Source: ZC4RG30 sp964417875 (lineage in GTDB: Bacteria > Pseudomonadota > Gammaproteobacteria > Steroidobacterales > Steroidobacteraceae). Taken from it: a DNA stretch of 64,000 nt. Within the stretch, counting starts at the first letter, position 1, and every line of letters starts with the position of its first letter. This document shows, piece by piece, positions 37,228-45,260 of the stretch. The DNA lies in contig CAYQJU010000005.1 of the NCBI GenBank assembly GCA_964417875.1, positions 15,294-79,293 of the forward strand, read 5' to 3'. A program made the translations under genes and the position numbers. The notes under the pieces are model-generated. The model had not been told where the DNA came from. It saw only the letters and a program-made list of their open reading frames with translations, and did no database searches.

Positions 37228-38925
37228 ATGGAAGCACACGACCACTACGAGTTCGATGGCTTCCGGGTGGATGCAAGGCAGCGGGTGCTCTACCGCATGC
37301 CGGGCGACATGCGCATCGACCTGCAGCCGCGGGTGTTCGACGCGCTGCTGCATTTCGTGCGCCGGCCGGGTGAGCTGCTGGGCAAGCGAGAGCTGATGCA
37401 ACTGCTGTGGCCGAATGTGATCGTCGAGGAGAACAGCCTCAACCAGGTGGTCTCGCAGCTGCGCAAGGCGCTGGGCGAGAAGCCTTCCGAGCATCGCTAC
37501 ATCGTCACCTCGCCGGGGCGCGGATACCGCTTCGTCGCCGCGGTGCGCGCTGGCGCGGGTCATGTGCCGGCGCAGCACTGCCATCCGCTGTCGCTGGCCG
37601 TGCTGCCCTTCTCCGAGCATGTGCTCGGCAATGCGACGCCGGGGCTGGGCGAGGCCATCGCAGCGGACCTGTCGCACCTGCTGTCGGCGCGCAGCCGGCT
37701 GCGCATGACCGCGCATCCATCCAGCGCCGCGGCCTGGGCCCGCCATCCGGATGCGCACCAGGCCGGCCAGGTGCTGAACGTGGCGCGGGTGGTCACCGGC
37801 GAGGTGGCCGGCGATGCGGTGCGGCTGACGGTGACAGCACGGCTGATCGACGTGGCCACCGGCGCCCAGCTGTTCGCGCACACCGTGCGCGGTGCGATGA
37901 GCAGCCTTGCCGAGCTGCAGGGCGACCTGGCGCGGCAGCTCGCGCAGGTGGTTGATCCGCAGGGCACGCAGCCGGATGCCAATGTCGATGTGGCCCCTGA
38001 CGCATACCTGGCATACCTGAAGGCGCTGTCGCTGTCGCAGCGGCCCAGTCCCGGCAGCATCGCCGGCTCGATCGACCTGCTGCGCCAGGCAATCGCCACC
38101 TCGCCGCAGTTCCCGCGCGCGCGTTCGCTGCTGGCCATCCAGCACACGATGGAAGTCATGTTCGGCTATGCCGATGCCGGTTCGCTGCAACTGGCCCGCG
38201 AGGAGGCGGCGCAGGCGCTGGGCCTCGACGAGCACAATGGCGAGACCTGGTGCGCGGCCGGTGTCATCGACTGCCTGGGTGGCAACTGGGTGCGCGCCGA
38301 GGAACGCTTCCGCATCGCGCATTCACTGACCGCCGATCCATTGGTGAGCGGGCTGCGCTGTGCCTACCTGACGCTGTCGGTGGGCCAGCTGGCGCGCGCG
38401 ATGCAGCAGGCCGAACACACGCTGCAGGTGGCACCCACGCATCCCATCGGCGTGCAGATGATGGCTACGCTGCACCTGGCGCTGGGGCATGACGAGCCGG
38501 CGCGACGCTTCGCGCAGCTGTCGATCGAGCAGGGACAGTCGGCGTCGATGGCGCCACTGTCGGACCTGTTCGGCCTGCTCGAGCTGCGCGCCGGACGACC
38601 GGAGGAACTGCAGCGCATCTCCACCGAACCTGTGGCCGGCGGGCTCGATCCGCCGATGCGCAAGCGGCTGATGCTGTGGCACAGCTGCCGGGGTGCGCTG
38701 GATGATGCCTTTGCGCTGGCCTTCGATTCGGCCGACCACTATGCGCGCGAGGGCACCGTGGGCGGCGCATGGGGTGTGCTGTGGCTGCCAGAGATGCGAC
38801 CGTTCCGCGAGGATGCGCGCTTCCAGCATTTCGTGCGCCGCCTGCGGTTGTTCGAATACTGGAGCGAGTATGGACCGCCGGATGGTTACTCGCTGAAGGG
38901 TGAACGGCTGGTCCCTGCGGGTTGA
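37228..38925 (+). CDS. CadC/OmpR-type winged-helix regulator with TPR region, soluble
   Basis: A 565-residue protein. Residues 5-105 form an OmpR/CadC winged helix (FRVDARQRVLYR, LQPRVFDALLHFVRRPGELLGKRELMQLLWP, SQLRKALGEKP, RGYRFVAAV). Residues 120-240 resemble the TolB-like domain often found behind such winged helices (SLAVLPFSEH...IAADLSHLLS, GEVAGDAVRLTVTARLIDVATG). Residues 250-500 are TPR-like helical repeats. Unlike CadC, no membrane helix is seen, so the signal is cytoplasmic. GGAGG precedes the ATG. It ends the ABC exporter gene group. Confidence 0.9.
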   Translation: MEAHDHYEFDGFRVDARQRVLYRMPGDMRIDLQPRVFDALLHFVRRPGELLGKRELMQLLWPNVIVEENSLNQVVSQLRKALGEKPSEHRYIVTSPGRGYRFVAAVRAGAGHVPAQHCHPLSLAVLPFSEHVLGNATPGLGEAIAADLSHLLSARSRLRMTAHPSSAAAWARHPDAHQAGQVLNVARVVTGEVAGDAVRLTVTARLIDVATGAQLFAHTVRGAMSSLAELQGDLARQLAQVVDPQGTQPDANVDVAPDAYLAYLKALSLSQRPSPGSIAGSIDLLRQAIATSPQFPRARSLLAIQHTMEVMFGYADAGSLQLAREEAAQALGLDEHNGETWCAAGVIDCLGGNWVRAEERFRIAHSLTADPLVSGLRCAYLTLSVGQLARAMQQAEHTLQVAPTHPIGVQMMATLHLALGHDEPARRFAQLSIEQGQSASMAPLSDLFGLLELRAGRPEELQRISTEPVAGGLDPPMRKRLMLWHSCRGALDDAFALAFDSADHYAREGTVGGAWGVLWLPEMRPFREDARFQHFVRRLRLFEYWSEYGPPDGYSLKGERLVPAG

Positions 38926-39015
38926 ACTGTGTGGCAGGTCGGACGGCTGGCGGTGGTCCACCCTGGATGCATGCCTTCCCATCCGGCCCACCGGCCAGAT
39001 TGCGCCGAACGCTGT

Positions 39016-39939
39016 TCAACGCGCGCGCGATCCGCCGCGCGACAGGATCAGCACTCCGCCCAGCACCAGCACAGTGCCCACCAGTCCCCAGCCGGAGAAG
39101 GACTCATCGAGCAACAGCCAGGCCAGCAGGATGGTGGCCATCGGACCCAGCATGGCCACCATCGCGGTGCGCCCGGCACCGATGCGTTCGATGGCCAGCA
39201 TCGTCGCAAAGGCTGGCAGCACAGTGCAGAAGAATCCATTGATCGCCGACAGTCCGTACACCGCGGCCGGCTGCTCGAACGATGCGAGCGGATTCTGCAG
39301 CGCGAACTGCAGCAGCACCGCAGCAGTCGAGACCAGGATGGCGTAGGCGGTGAGACGGATCGCACCCACGCGATGCACCAGCTCGCCGGCGAACACCAGG
39401 TACAGCGCATAGGTGATCGCACTGCCGAACACCAGCGCCGCACCCAGCGGCACCTCCGCACCACCGCTGCGCACGTCATGCCAGAACGCCGCGATGATGC
39501 CGGCATAGGCCACTGCCAGCGCCAGCGCGTCATTGCGGCTGAAACGCCGGCGCAGGAAGAACACCGAGATCAGCACCACCAGCGTGGGATACAGATAGAG
39601 GATCAGCCGCTCGAGTCCGGCGCTGACATGCTGCAGGCCGAGAAAGTCGAAGTAGCTGGCCGCGTAGTAACCGACCATGCCCAGCAGCACGATGCGCAGA
39701 TGCTCGCCGCCAGTCAGCGGCGCCCTGCCCCGGCTCGACCACGCCAGGGCAATGGCGAAGAACGGCGCGGCGAACAGCATGCGCAGCGCCAGCAGCGTCA
39801 ACGCATCGACGCCATGGCGATAGGCCAGCTTGATGACCACGGCCTTTGCGGAAAACAGCACGCTGCCGGCCATCGCCAGTGCAATGCCGGCGAGGAAGGG
39901 GCCGCGAAGAGCAGGGCCGCTCGTCGATGTTGATGACAC
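39016..39939 (-). CDS. EamA/DMT-family membrane transporter
   Basis: A 307-residue inner-membrane carrier with ten hydrophobic helices in two EamA repeats (LAMAGSVLFSAKAVVIKLAYRHG and the second from VFGSAITYALYLVF). Family members move small metabolites such as amino acids or threonine/homoserine analogues; the substrate is unknown. The GTG at 39939 is chosen since it follows TAGAAT by exactly 7 nt and lies right before the first hydrophobic segment; the frame stays open upstream but would cross the divergent ggpS promoter. Confidence 0.88.
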   Translation of the reverse strand: MSSTSTSGPALRGPFLAGIALAMAGSVLFSAKAVVIKLAYRHGVDALTLLALRMLFAAPFFAIALAWSSRGRAPLTGGEHLRIVLLGMVGYYAASYFDFLGLQHVSAGLERLILYLYPTLVVLISVFFLRRRFSRNDALALAVAYAGIIAAFWHDVRSGGAEVPLGAALVFGSAITYALYLVFAGELVHRVGAIRLTAYAILVSTAAVLLQFALQNPLASFEQPAAVYGLSAINGFFCTVLPAFATMLAIERIGAGRTAMVAMLGPMATILLAWLLLDESFSGWGLVGTVLVLGGVLILSRGGSRAR

Positions 39940-39946
39940 CGCGGCG

Positions 39947-39952
39947 ATTCTA
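39947..39952 (-). promoter_or_regulatory. -10 box giving a leaderless transporter mRNA
   Basis: TAGAAT on the minus strand, 7 nt before the GTG at 39939. No consensus -35. Confidence 0.45.
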
Positions 39953-40014
39953 GGCTGGAAAACGCGGCATTTGCGATGCACCAGGCAATTCGGGGCCCGC
40001 CTGCATGCTGCAAC

Positions 40015-40023
40015 TGTTATAAT
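40015..40023 (+). promoter_or_regulatory. Extended -10 giving a leaderless ggpS mRNA
   Basis: TGT then TATAAT (40018-40023), a perfect extended -10, followed by exactly 7 nt and ATG 40031. There is no good -35, as is usual for extended -10 promoters. Confidence 0.6.
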
Positions 40024-40030
40024 CGATGCA

Positions 40031-42382
40031 ATGACTGTTTCAACTGCCAGCCTGGTGCTGGCCACCGATCTCGACGGCACCTTCCTTGCCGGCGATACCG
40101 AGCAGCGACAGCAGCTCTACAGCCTGGTGGACCGGCATCCTGAAATCCGCTTGATCTGGGTCACGGGTCGCGCGCTCGAAGCCGTGATGCCTTTGCTGTC
40201 CGATCCGGCCCTGCCCCGACCCGACTATCTGGTGTGCGATGTAGGTGCAACGGTGGTCGATGGCCGCAACCTGCAGCCGGTCCAGCCCCTGCAGTCGCGC
40301 ATCGAGGAACGCTGGCCCGGCGAACGCCGCGTCGCCGAGGCGATGCGCCAGTTTCCCGGCCTGCGCCGCCAGGACGTGCCGCAGGAGCGGCGCTGTTCCT
40401 ATTTCTGCGATCCTGATGTGCTGGCCAAGTATCGGCCCGCGATCGAAGCTGCGGCGCGCGAACTGGGCTGCGAGGTGCTCTACTCCGCCGATCACTACCT
40501 CGACATCCTGCCGCCGCGCACCGACAAGGGCCGCACGCTCACCGCGTTGTCACGGCTGCTGAAGGTCACGCGCGAACATGTGCTGGTCGCCGGCGACACG
40601 CTCAACGACCTCTCGATGTACGAGGCGGGCTTCCGCGGTGTCTGCGTCGGCGGTTCGGAGCCCGCGCTGCTCGATGCCACCGGCGCGCGGCGCAATGTGC
40701 TGCATGCGCAGAAGCCCGGCTGTGGCGGCATCCTCGAGGCCATCGATCATTTCGGGATGCTGGCCCAGGACGATCCGCATCGCGAGGCGGTGCCGCGCTC
40801 GAAGGCCGGCAAGGCGCGGCTGGTGATGCTCTATCACCGCCTTCCCTATGAAGAGGTGATCGAGAACGGCGAGATGAAATTCCGCCGGCCGCGCTCGCCC
40901 AACGGCATCATCCCGAGCCTGCTGAGCTTCTTCGCCGAAGGCGAGGCCGGCTCATGGGTCGCGTGGAGCACCGAGGATACGCGCCGCGGCGTGATCGATC
41001 CGCGCGTCGCCGTCGATCCCGAGCTCTACCCCAATCTCACCGCCGTGCGCCTGCCGCTGAGCAAGGCCGACGTCGATGCCTTCTACAGGCGCTTCTCGAA
41101 GGAAGCCTTCTGGCCGACGCTGCACACCTTCTGGGAACGTGCACGTTTCCGAGAGGAAGACTGGAAGGTGTTCCTGCGCGTCAATCGCGCATTCGCCGAA
41201 GCCGCCGCCGCGGAGGCCGCACCCGGCGCCACGGTGTGGCTGCACGACTACAACCTCTGGATGGCACCGGCACGACTGCGCGAACTGCGGCCCGACGTGC
41301 GCATCGCATTCTTCCATCACACCTATTTTCCCTCCGCCGACACCTTCAACGTGGTGCCGTGGCGGCGGGAGATCCTGGGCAGCCTGCTCAGCTGCGACTA
41401 CATCGGCTTCCACATCCCGCGCCAGGTCGAGAACTTCGTCGATGTGGTGCGCGGCGCGATGCCCACCGAGGTGCTGCGCCGCGAAGGCTGTGCGCCGCGT
41501 TTCCTGACGTATGGCTGCGCCGTCGGACTCGACCGCATGACCACGCGCGTGCAGGTGCAGGGCCACACCGTGGGCCTCGGTGCCCATCCGGTGGGCACCG
41601 ACCTTGCCCGCATCCGCCGCACGCTGGCGCAGCCCACGGTGCGGGCCAGCGTCGAGAAGCTGCGCCGCGAGATCGCGCCGCGCAAGCTGGTGCTGTCGAT
41701 CGAGCGGCTCGACTACACCAAGGGCACGCTCGAGAAGATGCAGGCCTTCGAGCGCCTGCTCGAAACTTCACCCGACCTGCATGGCAAGGTGACGCTGGTG
41801 GCCATCTGCGTGCCGGCGGCGCGCGAGATGACCGTCTACCGGCAATTGCAGACCAGCATCGAACAGGCGGTGGGCCGCATCAACGGCCGCTTCGCGCGCC
41901 TCGACTGGACACCGGTGCGCTTCTTTGCAAGGTCCCTGCCCTTCGAGGACGTCGTCGCGCACTATGCGGCCGCCGACGTCATGTGGATCACGCCGCTGCG
42001 CGACGGGCTGAACCTCGTCTCGAAAGAATTCGTCGCCACCCAGGGCATCGAAGGCGGACGCGGCGTGCTGGTGCTGTCCGAGTTTGCCGGCGCCGCAGCC
42101 GAACTGAAGGGCGCGCTGCTGACCAATCCGCATGACCCGGCCGACCTCACGGCGACGCTGGCACAGGCGCTGGCCATGGATCCGGGCGAGGCCGAAGACA
42201 GGCTGCGCCAGCTGTTCGGCATCGTCGAGGAGTTCGACGTCAATCGCTGGGGGCGTGACTTCCTGGCCGCGGTGCATGCGGCTCCGGGCCATGCCGCTGG
42301 CGCTCCGGGCCATTCCACTGGCGCGCCGGGCGCGGCGGGGCCGGCCACCCCCATCGCGACGACGCCACAGCGCCGGCACTGA
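40031..42382 (+). CDS. ggpS: Bifunctional glucosylglycerol-phosphate phosphatase/synthase
   Basis: A 783-residue fusion. Residues 1-245 are a HAD phosphatase of the sucrose-phosphatase type: LATDLDGTFLAG (nucleophile Asp13 and Asp15), DKGRTL and VAGDTLNDLSM. Residues 260-745 are a GT20 glycosyltransferase opening LVMLYHRLPYEEV...SPNGIIPSLLSFF, the form seen in glucosylglycerol-phosphate synthases, whereas trehalose-phosphate synthases open VVSNRLP. WLHDYNLW, FFHHTYFPS, ERLDYTKG and TPLRDGLNLVSKEF are the GT20 motifs. The enzyme would join ADP-glucose to glycerol 3-phosphate and dephosphorylate the product to the osmolyte glucosylglycerol. The last ~40 residues are low complexity (GHAAGAPGHSTGAPG). 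glpK, which makes the acceptor, is encoded just downstream. Confidence 0.85.
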   Translation: MTVSTASLVLATDLDGTFLAGDTEQRQQLYSLVDRHPEIRLIWVTGRALEAVMPLLSDPALPRPDYLVCDVGATVVDGRNLQPVQPLQSRIEERWPGERRVAEAMRQFPGLRRQDVPQERRCSYFCDPDVLAKYRPAIEAAARELGCEVLYSADHYLDILPPRTDKGRTLTALSRLLKVTREHVLVAGDTLNDLSMYEAGFRGVCVGGSEPALLDATGARRNVLHAQKPGCGGILEAIDHFGMLAQDDPHREAVPRSKAGKARLVMLYHRLPYEEVIENGEMKFRRPRSPNGIIPSLLSFFAEGEAGSWVAWSTEDTRRGVIDPRVAVDPELYPNLTAVRLPLSKADVDAFYRRFSKEAFWPTLHTFWERARFREEDWKVFLRVNRAFAEAAAAEAAPGATVWLHDYNLWMAPARLRELRPDVRIAFFHHTYFPSADTFNVVPWRREILGSLLSCDYIGFHIPRQVENFVDVVRGAMPTEVLRREGCAPRFLTYGCAVGLDRMTTRVQVQGHTVGLGAHPVGTDLARIRRTLAQPTVRASVEKLRREIAPRKLVLSIERLDYTKGTLEKMQAFERLLETSPDLHGKVTLVAICVPAAREMTVYRQLQTSIEQAVGRINGRFARLDWTPVRFFARSLPFEDVVAHYAAADVMWITPLRDGLNLVSKEFVATQGIEGGRGVLVLSEFAGAAAELKGALLTNPHDPADLTATLAQALAMDPGEAEDRLRQLFGIVEEFDVNRWGRDFLAAVHAAPGHAAGAPGHSTGAPGAAGPATPIATTPQRRH

Positions 42383-42402
42383 CGCGGGGCACGCGCCCCG
42401 CG
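42383..42402. terminator. GC hairpin directly after ggpS
   Basis: Perfect 8-bp stem CGCGGGGC/GCCCCGCG with a 4-nt loop, starting at the base after the stop codon. No T-run. It would separate ggpS from hupE transcription at least partly. Confidence 0.5.
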
Positions 42403-42410
42403 GCATCTGG

Positions 42411-42416
42411 CATGCT
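42411..42416 (+). promoter_or_regulatory. Weak -10-like box before hupE
   Basis: CATGCT followed by 6 nt and the ATG at 42423, the same spacing as other presumed leaderless genes here, but only 4 of 6 consensus bases. Confidence 0.25.
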
Positions 42417-42422
42417 TGCCCG

Positions 42423-43109
42423 ATGTCCCCGCGATCCGGTTCATGGCATGTGATTCCGGTCCTGGCCGTGCTGCTGCCGGCTGCGGCCTTTGCCCATGGC
42501 GTGCACGGCGACGACGCCCGGTTCGTCATGCAGGCCAGCGGCGCCCATCCGGGTCCATTTGCCTACCTGGGCGCCAAGCACATGGTCACCGGCCTGGACC
42601 ATCTGGCCTTCCTGGCCGGCGTGATCTTCCTGCTGCACAGGCTGCGCGATGTGGCGCTGTACGCCACGCTGTTCGCGGCGGGGCATACCCTCACCCTGCT
42701 GGGCGCAGTGCTGGCCGACCTCAGCGTCAATGCGCATCTGGTGGATGCCGTGATCGGCATCTCGGTGGTCTACAAGGGCTTCGAGAACATCGGCGGTTTC
42801 CGCGCCCTGCCGCGGCCGCCTGATCCGCGGGTCGCCGTCTTCGCCTTCGGCCTTGCGCATGGGCTCGGGCTGGCCACGAAGCTGCAGGAACTTGCGCCGC
42901 CGGCAGATGGCCTGGTGGTGAACCTTCTTGCCTTCAATGCAGGCGTGGAGCTGGGCCAGCTGGTGGCGCTGGCGGCAATGGTGCTGCTGTTCCGCCTCTG
43001 GCGGCGCACGCGCAGCTTCGCGCATGCCATCATTCCGGCAAACGGCATCCTGATGGCCGTCGGATTCCTGCTGGCCGGTTACCAGCTGGCCGGATATCTG
43101 TTCGAATAG
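42423..43109 (+). CDS. HupE/UreJ-family membrane protein
   Basis: A 228-residue protein with a signal sequence (HVIPVLAVLLPAAAFAHG) and six hydrophobic helices. The family motif HMVTGLDHLAFLAGVIFLL and the GHTLTLL segment are present, together with FAFGLAHGLGLA; the histidines are proposed metal ligands. HupE proteins transport Ni or other divalent metals; no hydrogenase or urease genes are near, so the metal is unclear. It has no Shine-Dalgarno. The next gene (27-nt gap) is the membrane-anchor protein that often accompanies it. Confidence 0.88.
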   Translation: MSPRSGSWHVIPVLAVLLPAAAFAHGVHGDDARFVMQASGAHPGPFAYLGAKHMVTGLDHLAFLAGVIFLLHRLRDVALYATLFAAGHTLTLLGAVLADLSVNAHLVDAVIGISVVYKGFENIGGFRALPRPPDPRVAVFAFGLAHGLGLATKLQELAPPADGLVVNLLAFNAGVELGQLVALAAMVLLFRLWRRTRSFAHAIIPANGILMAVGFLLAGYQLAGYLFE

Positions 43110-43136
43110 ATGCGTCTCGCAGACGAAGGAGAAATC

Positions 43137-43787
43137 ATGAGCGCAGACGGACGCAACCAGCGCCGCGCAACCTGGAAATGGCTGCTCGGGGCCGCAGCAG
43201 TGGCCGTGGTACTGCTGTTCACGGTGGTGCTGCCCGCCGAATACGGATATGACCCCACCCGCGTCGGCCGCATGCTGGGCCTGACGGCGCTCAACGAGGA
43301 ACCCGCCAGCGAGCCGGATCTCGACACCGTCATCGACGACCTGCTCAGCGCCAACGACAACCTCCAGCCCACTGCGGCCTCCGATCCGATGACGCCGATC
43401 CCGCTGCCGAACCCGGCCATCAGCCAGATCGAATCCGCACCGCCGAAGACCGAGACGCTGCGCATCGAGCTGGACTTCGACGGGCGCACCGAGGTGAAGG
43501 CGGTGATGGGCAAGGCCAAGGCCATCATCTACAGCTGGAAGGTCGAGGGCGGTGATGTGTATGTCGATTTCCACGGCCACGACCCGGCGCGCGGCAAGGA
43601 CTTCTGGGTGCGCTATGACGAGGCCGGGCAGGAACAGGGCATCACCGGGCGCAATGGCTCGCTGGTGGCGCCGTTCGACGGCGAGCATGGCTGGTACTGG
43701 CTGAACACCAGTGACGGCCCCGTCACCGTCGAGCTGACCGTCACCGGCTACTTCGACCGGCTGGTGGACTACGGCAAGCTGAAGTGA
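43137..43787 (+). CDS. Transmembrane anchor protein
   Basis: A 216-residue protein with a single N-terminal hydrophobic helix (residues 14-33, WLLGAAAVAVVLLFTVVLP), an acidic, Pro-rich linker (to about 100) and a C-terminal periplasmic beta domain (TLRIELDFDGRTEVKAVM, GGDVYVDFHGHD, HGWYWLNTS). It resembles the short anchor protein found next to hupE in other proteobacteria. AAGGAG stands 5 nt before ATG 43137. Its stop overlaps the glpK start (GTGA), so glpK translation is coupled to it. Confidence 0.82.
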   Translation: MSADGRNQRRATWKWLLGAAAVAVVLLFTVVLPAEYGYDPTRVGRMLGLTALNEEPASEPDLDTVIDDLLSANDNLQPTAASDPMTPIPLPNPAISQIESAPPKTETLRIELDFDGRTEVKAVMGKAKAIIYSWKVEGGDVYVDFHGHDPARGKDFWVRYDEAGQEQGITGRNGSLVAPFDGEHGWYWLNTSDGPVTVELTVTGYFDRLVDYGKLK

Positions 43788-45253
43788 GCGCGCTGCTGTC
43801 CATCGACCAGGGCACGAGCAGCAGCCGCGCCATCCTGTTCGATCGCAGCGGTGCCATGCTCGGCACGGCGCAGCGCGAACTGCCGCAGCACTATCCGCAG
43901 CCGGGCTGGGTGGAACACGATGCCGAGCGCATCCTGCACGATGTCATCGCCTGCGCGCGCGAGGTGCTCTCCTCCACCGGCACCGGTCCAGACACGGTAG
44001 CCGCCATCGGCATCACCAACCAGCGCGAAACCGTCGTGGTGTGGGATCGCGCCACCGGCCGTCCCATCCATCCGGCCATCGTATGGCAGGACCGTCGCAC
44101 CGCCGGGTTCTGTCATGAGCACCAGCAGCGCTCCGCGTGGCTGAACGAGCGATCCGGGCTGCTGCTCGATCCGTACTTCTCAGCCACCAAGCTGGCCTGG
44201 CTGCTCGACCATGTGAATGGCGCACGCGCACGCGCCGAGGCGGGCGAGCTGGCATTCGGCACCATCGACAGCTGGCTGATGTGGCACCTGACCGGCGGCC
44301 GGCGGCATGTCACCGACGCCACCAATGCATCGCGCACCGCGCTGTTCAACCTGCGCACGCAGGACTGGGATGCGGAACTGCTGGAATTCTTCCGTGTGCC
44401 GCGCGCGATGCTGCCCGAGGTGCTCGACAGCGCCGCGGACTTCGGCACCACGGTGCCGCACCTGCTGGGCGGCGCGATCCGCATCGCAGGCGTGGCGGGT
44501 GACCAGCATGCAGCCACGTTCGGCCAGGCCTGCTTCGAGCCGGGCATGGTGAAGTCCACCTATGGCACCGGCTGCTTCGCGGTGCTGAACACCGGCGCAA
44601 CCCTGGTGCATTCGCGCCATCGCCTGCTGAGCACCATGGCGTGGCGGCTGGATGGCAAGCCCACCTATGCACTGGAAGGCAGCATCTTCGTGGCCGGCGC
44701 GGCCGTGAAATGGCTGCGCGATGAGTTGCGCCTGATCCGCAAGGCTGCCGACACCGGGGCACTGGCCGCATCGATCGAGAGCACCCGCGGCGTCTACCTG
44801 GTGCCGGCATTCACCGGCCTCGGCGCGCCCTGGTGGGATCCGCAGGCACGCGGCGCACTGCTCGGGCTGAGCTTTGACTCCGGCGTGGCCGAGATCGCAC
44901 GCGCCACGCTCGAGTCGGTGTCCTTCCAGACCCGCGACCTGCTCGATGCACTGGCCAGGGATGCCGGCGCGCCGGCGCAGCTGCGCGTCGATGGCGGCAT
45001 GGTGGTCAACGACTGGTTCGTGCAGAACCTGGCCGATGTGCTGCAGATGCAGGTGGTGAGGCCGCGCATCATCGAGACCACCGCGCTGGGCGCGGCGTGG
45101 CTTGCGGGCCTGGGTGCCGGGCTGTATGGCTCGCTGGCCGAGATCGCACAGCTGTGGCAGGCGCAGAGCCAGTTCGAACCGCGCGTGGATGCCGACAGCA
45201 TGCAGCAGCACTATGACGGTTGGCAGCGCGCGGTGCGGCGGCTGCTGCAATGA
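43784..45253 (+). CDS. glpK: Glycerol kinase
   Basis: Phosphorylates glycerol to sn-glycerol 3-phosphate with ATP. The 489-residue product has the FGGY-kinase motifs: LSIDQGTSSSRAILFD (residues 5-20), ITNQRETVVVWD near 79, DRR near 105, TIDSWLMWHLTG, YGTGCFAVLNTG and RVDGGMVVNDWFVQNLADVLQ. The start is GTG at 43784, overlapping the upstream stop by 4 nt. No glpF, glpD or glpR is adjacent; instead it lies downstream of the glucosylglycerol enzyme, which consumes its product. It ends 7 bp from the convergent outer-membrane gene. Confidence 0.95.
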   Translation: MSALLSIDQGTSSSRAILFDRSGAMLGTAQRELPQHYPQPGWVEHDAERILHDVIACAREVLSSTGTGPDTVAAIGITNQRETVVVWDRATGRPIHPAIVWQDRRTAGFCHEHQQRSAWLNERSGLLLDPYFSATKLAWLLDHVNGARARAEAGELAFGTIDSWLMWHLTGGRRHVTDATNASRTALFNLRTQDWDAELLEFFRVPRAMLPEVLDSAADFGTTVPHLLGGAIRIAGVAGDQHAATFGQACFEPGMVKSTYGTGCFAVLNTGATLVHSRHRLLSTMAWRLDGKPTYALEGSIFVAGAAVKWLRDELRLIRKAADTGALAASIESTRGVYLVPAFTGLGAPWWDPQARGALLGLSFDSGVAEIARATLESVSFQTRDLLDALARDAGAPAQLRVDGGMVVNDWFVQNLADVLQMQVVRPRIIETTALGAAWLAGLGAGLYGSLAEIAQLWQAQSQFEPRVDADSMQQHYDGWQRAVRRLLQ

Positions 45254-45260
45254 GGCTGGC

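Noticed and set aside
40031..42382. Annotation as trehalose-6-phosphate synthase/phosphatase
   Set aside because: GT20 proteins making trehalose open with a VVSNRLP motif and their phosphatase is of a different HAD subtype; the opening here and the N-terminal sucrose-phosphatase-like domain match glucosylglycerol enzymes. Not fully excluded.
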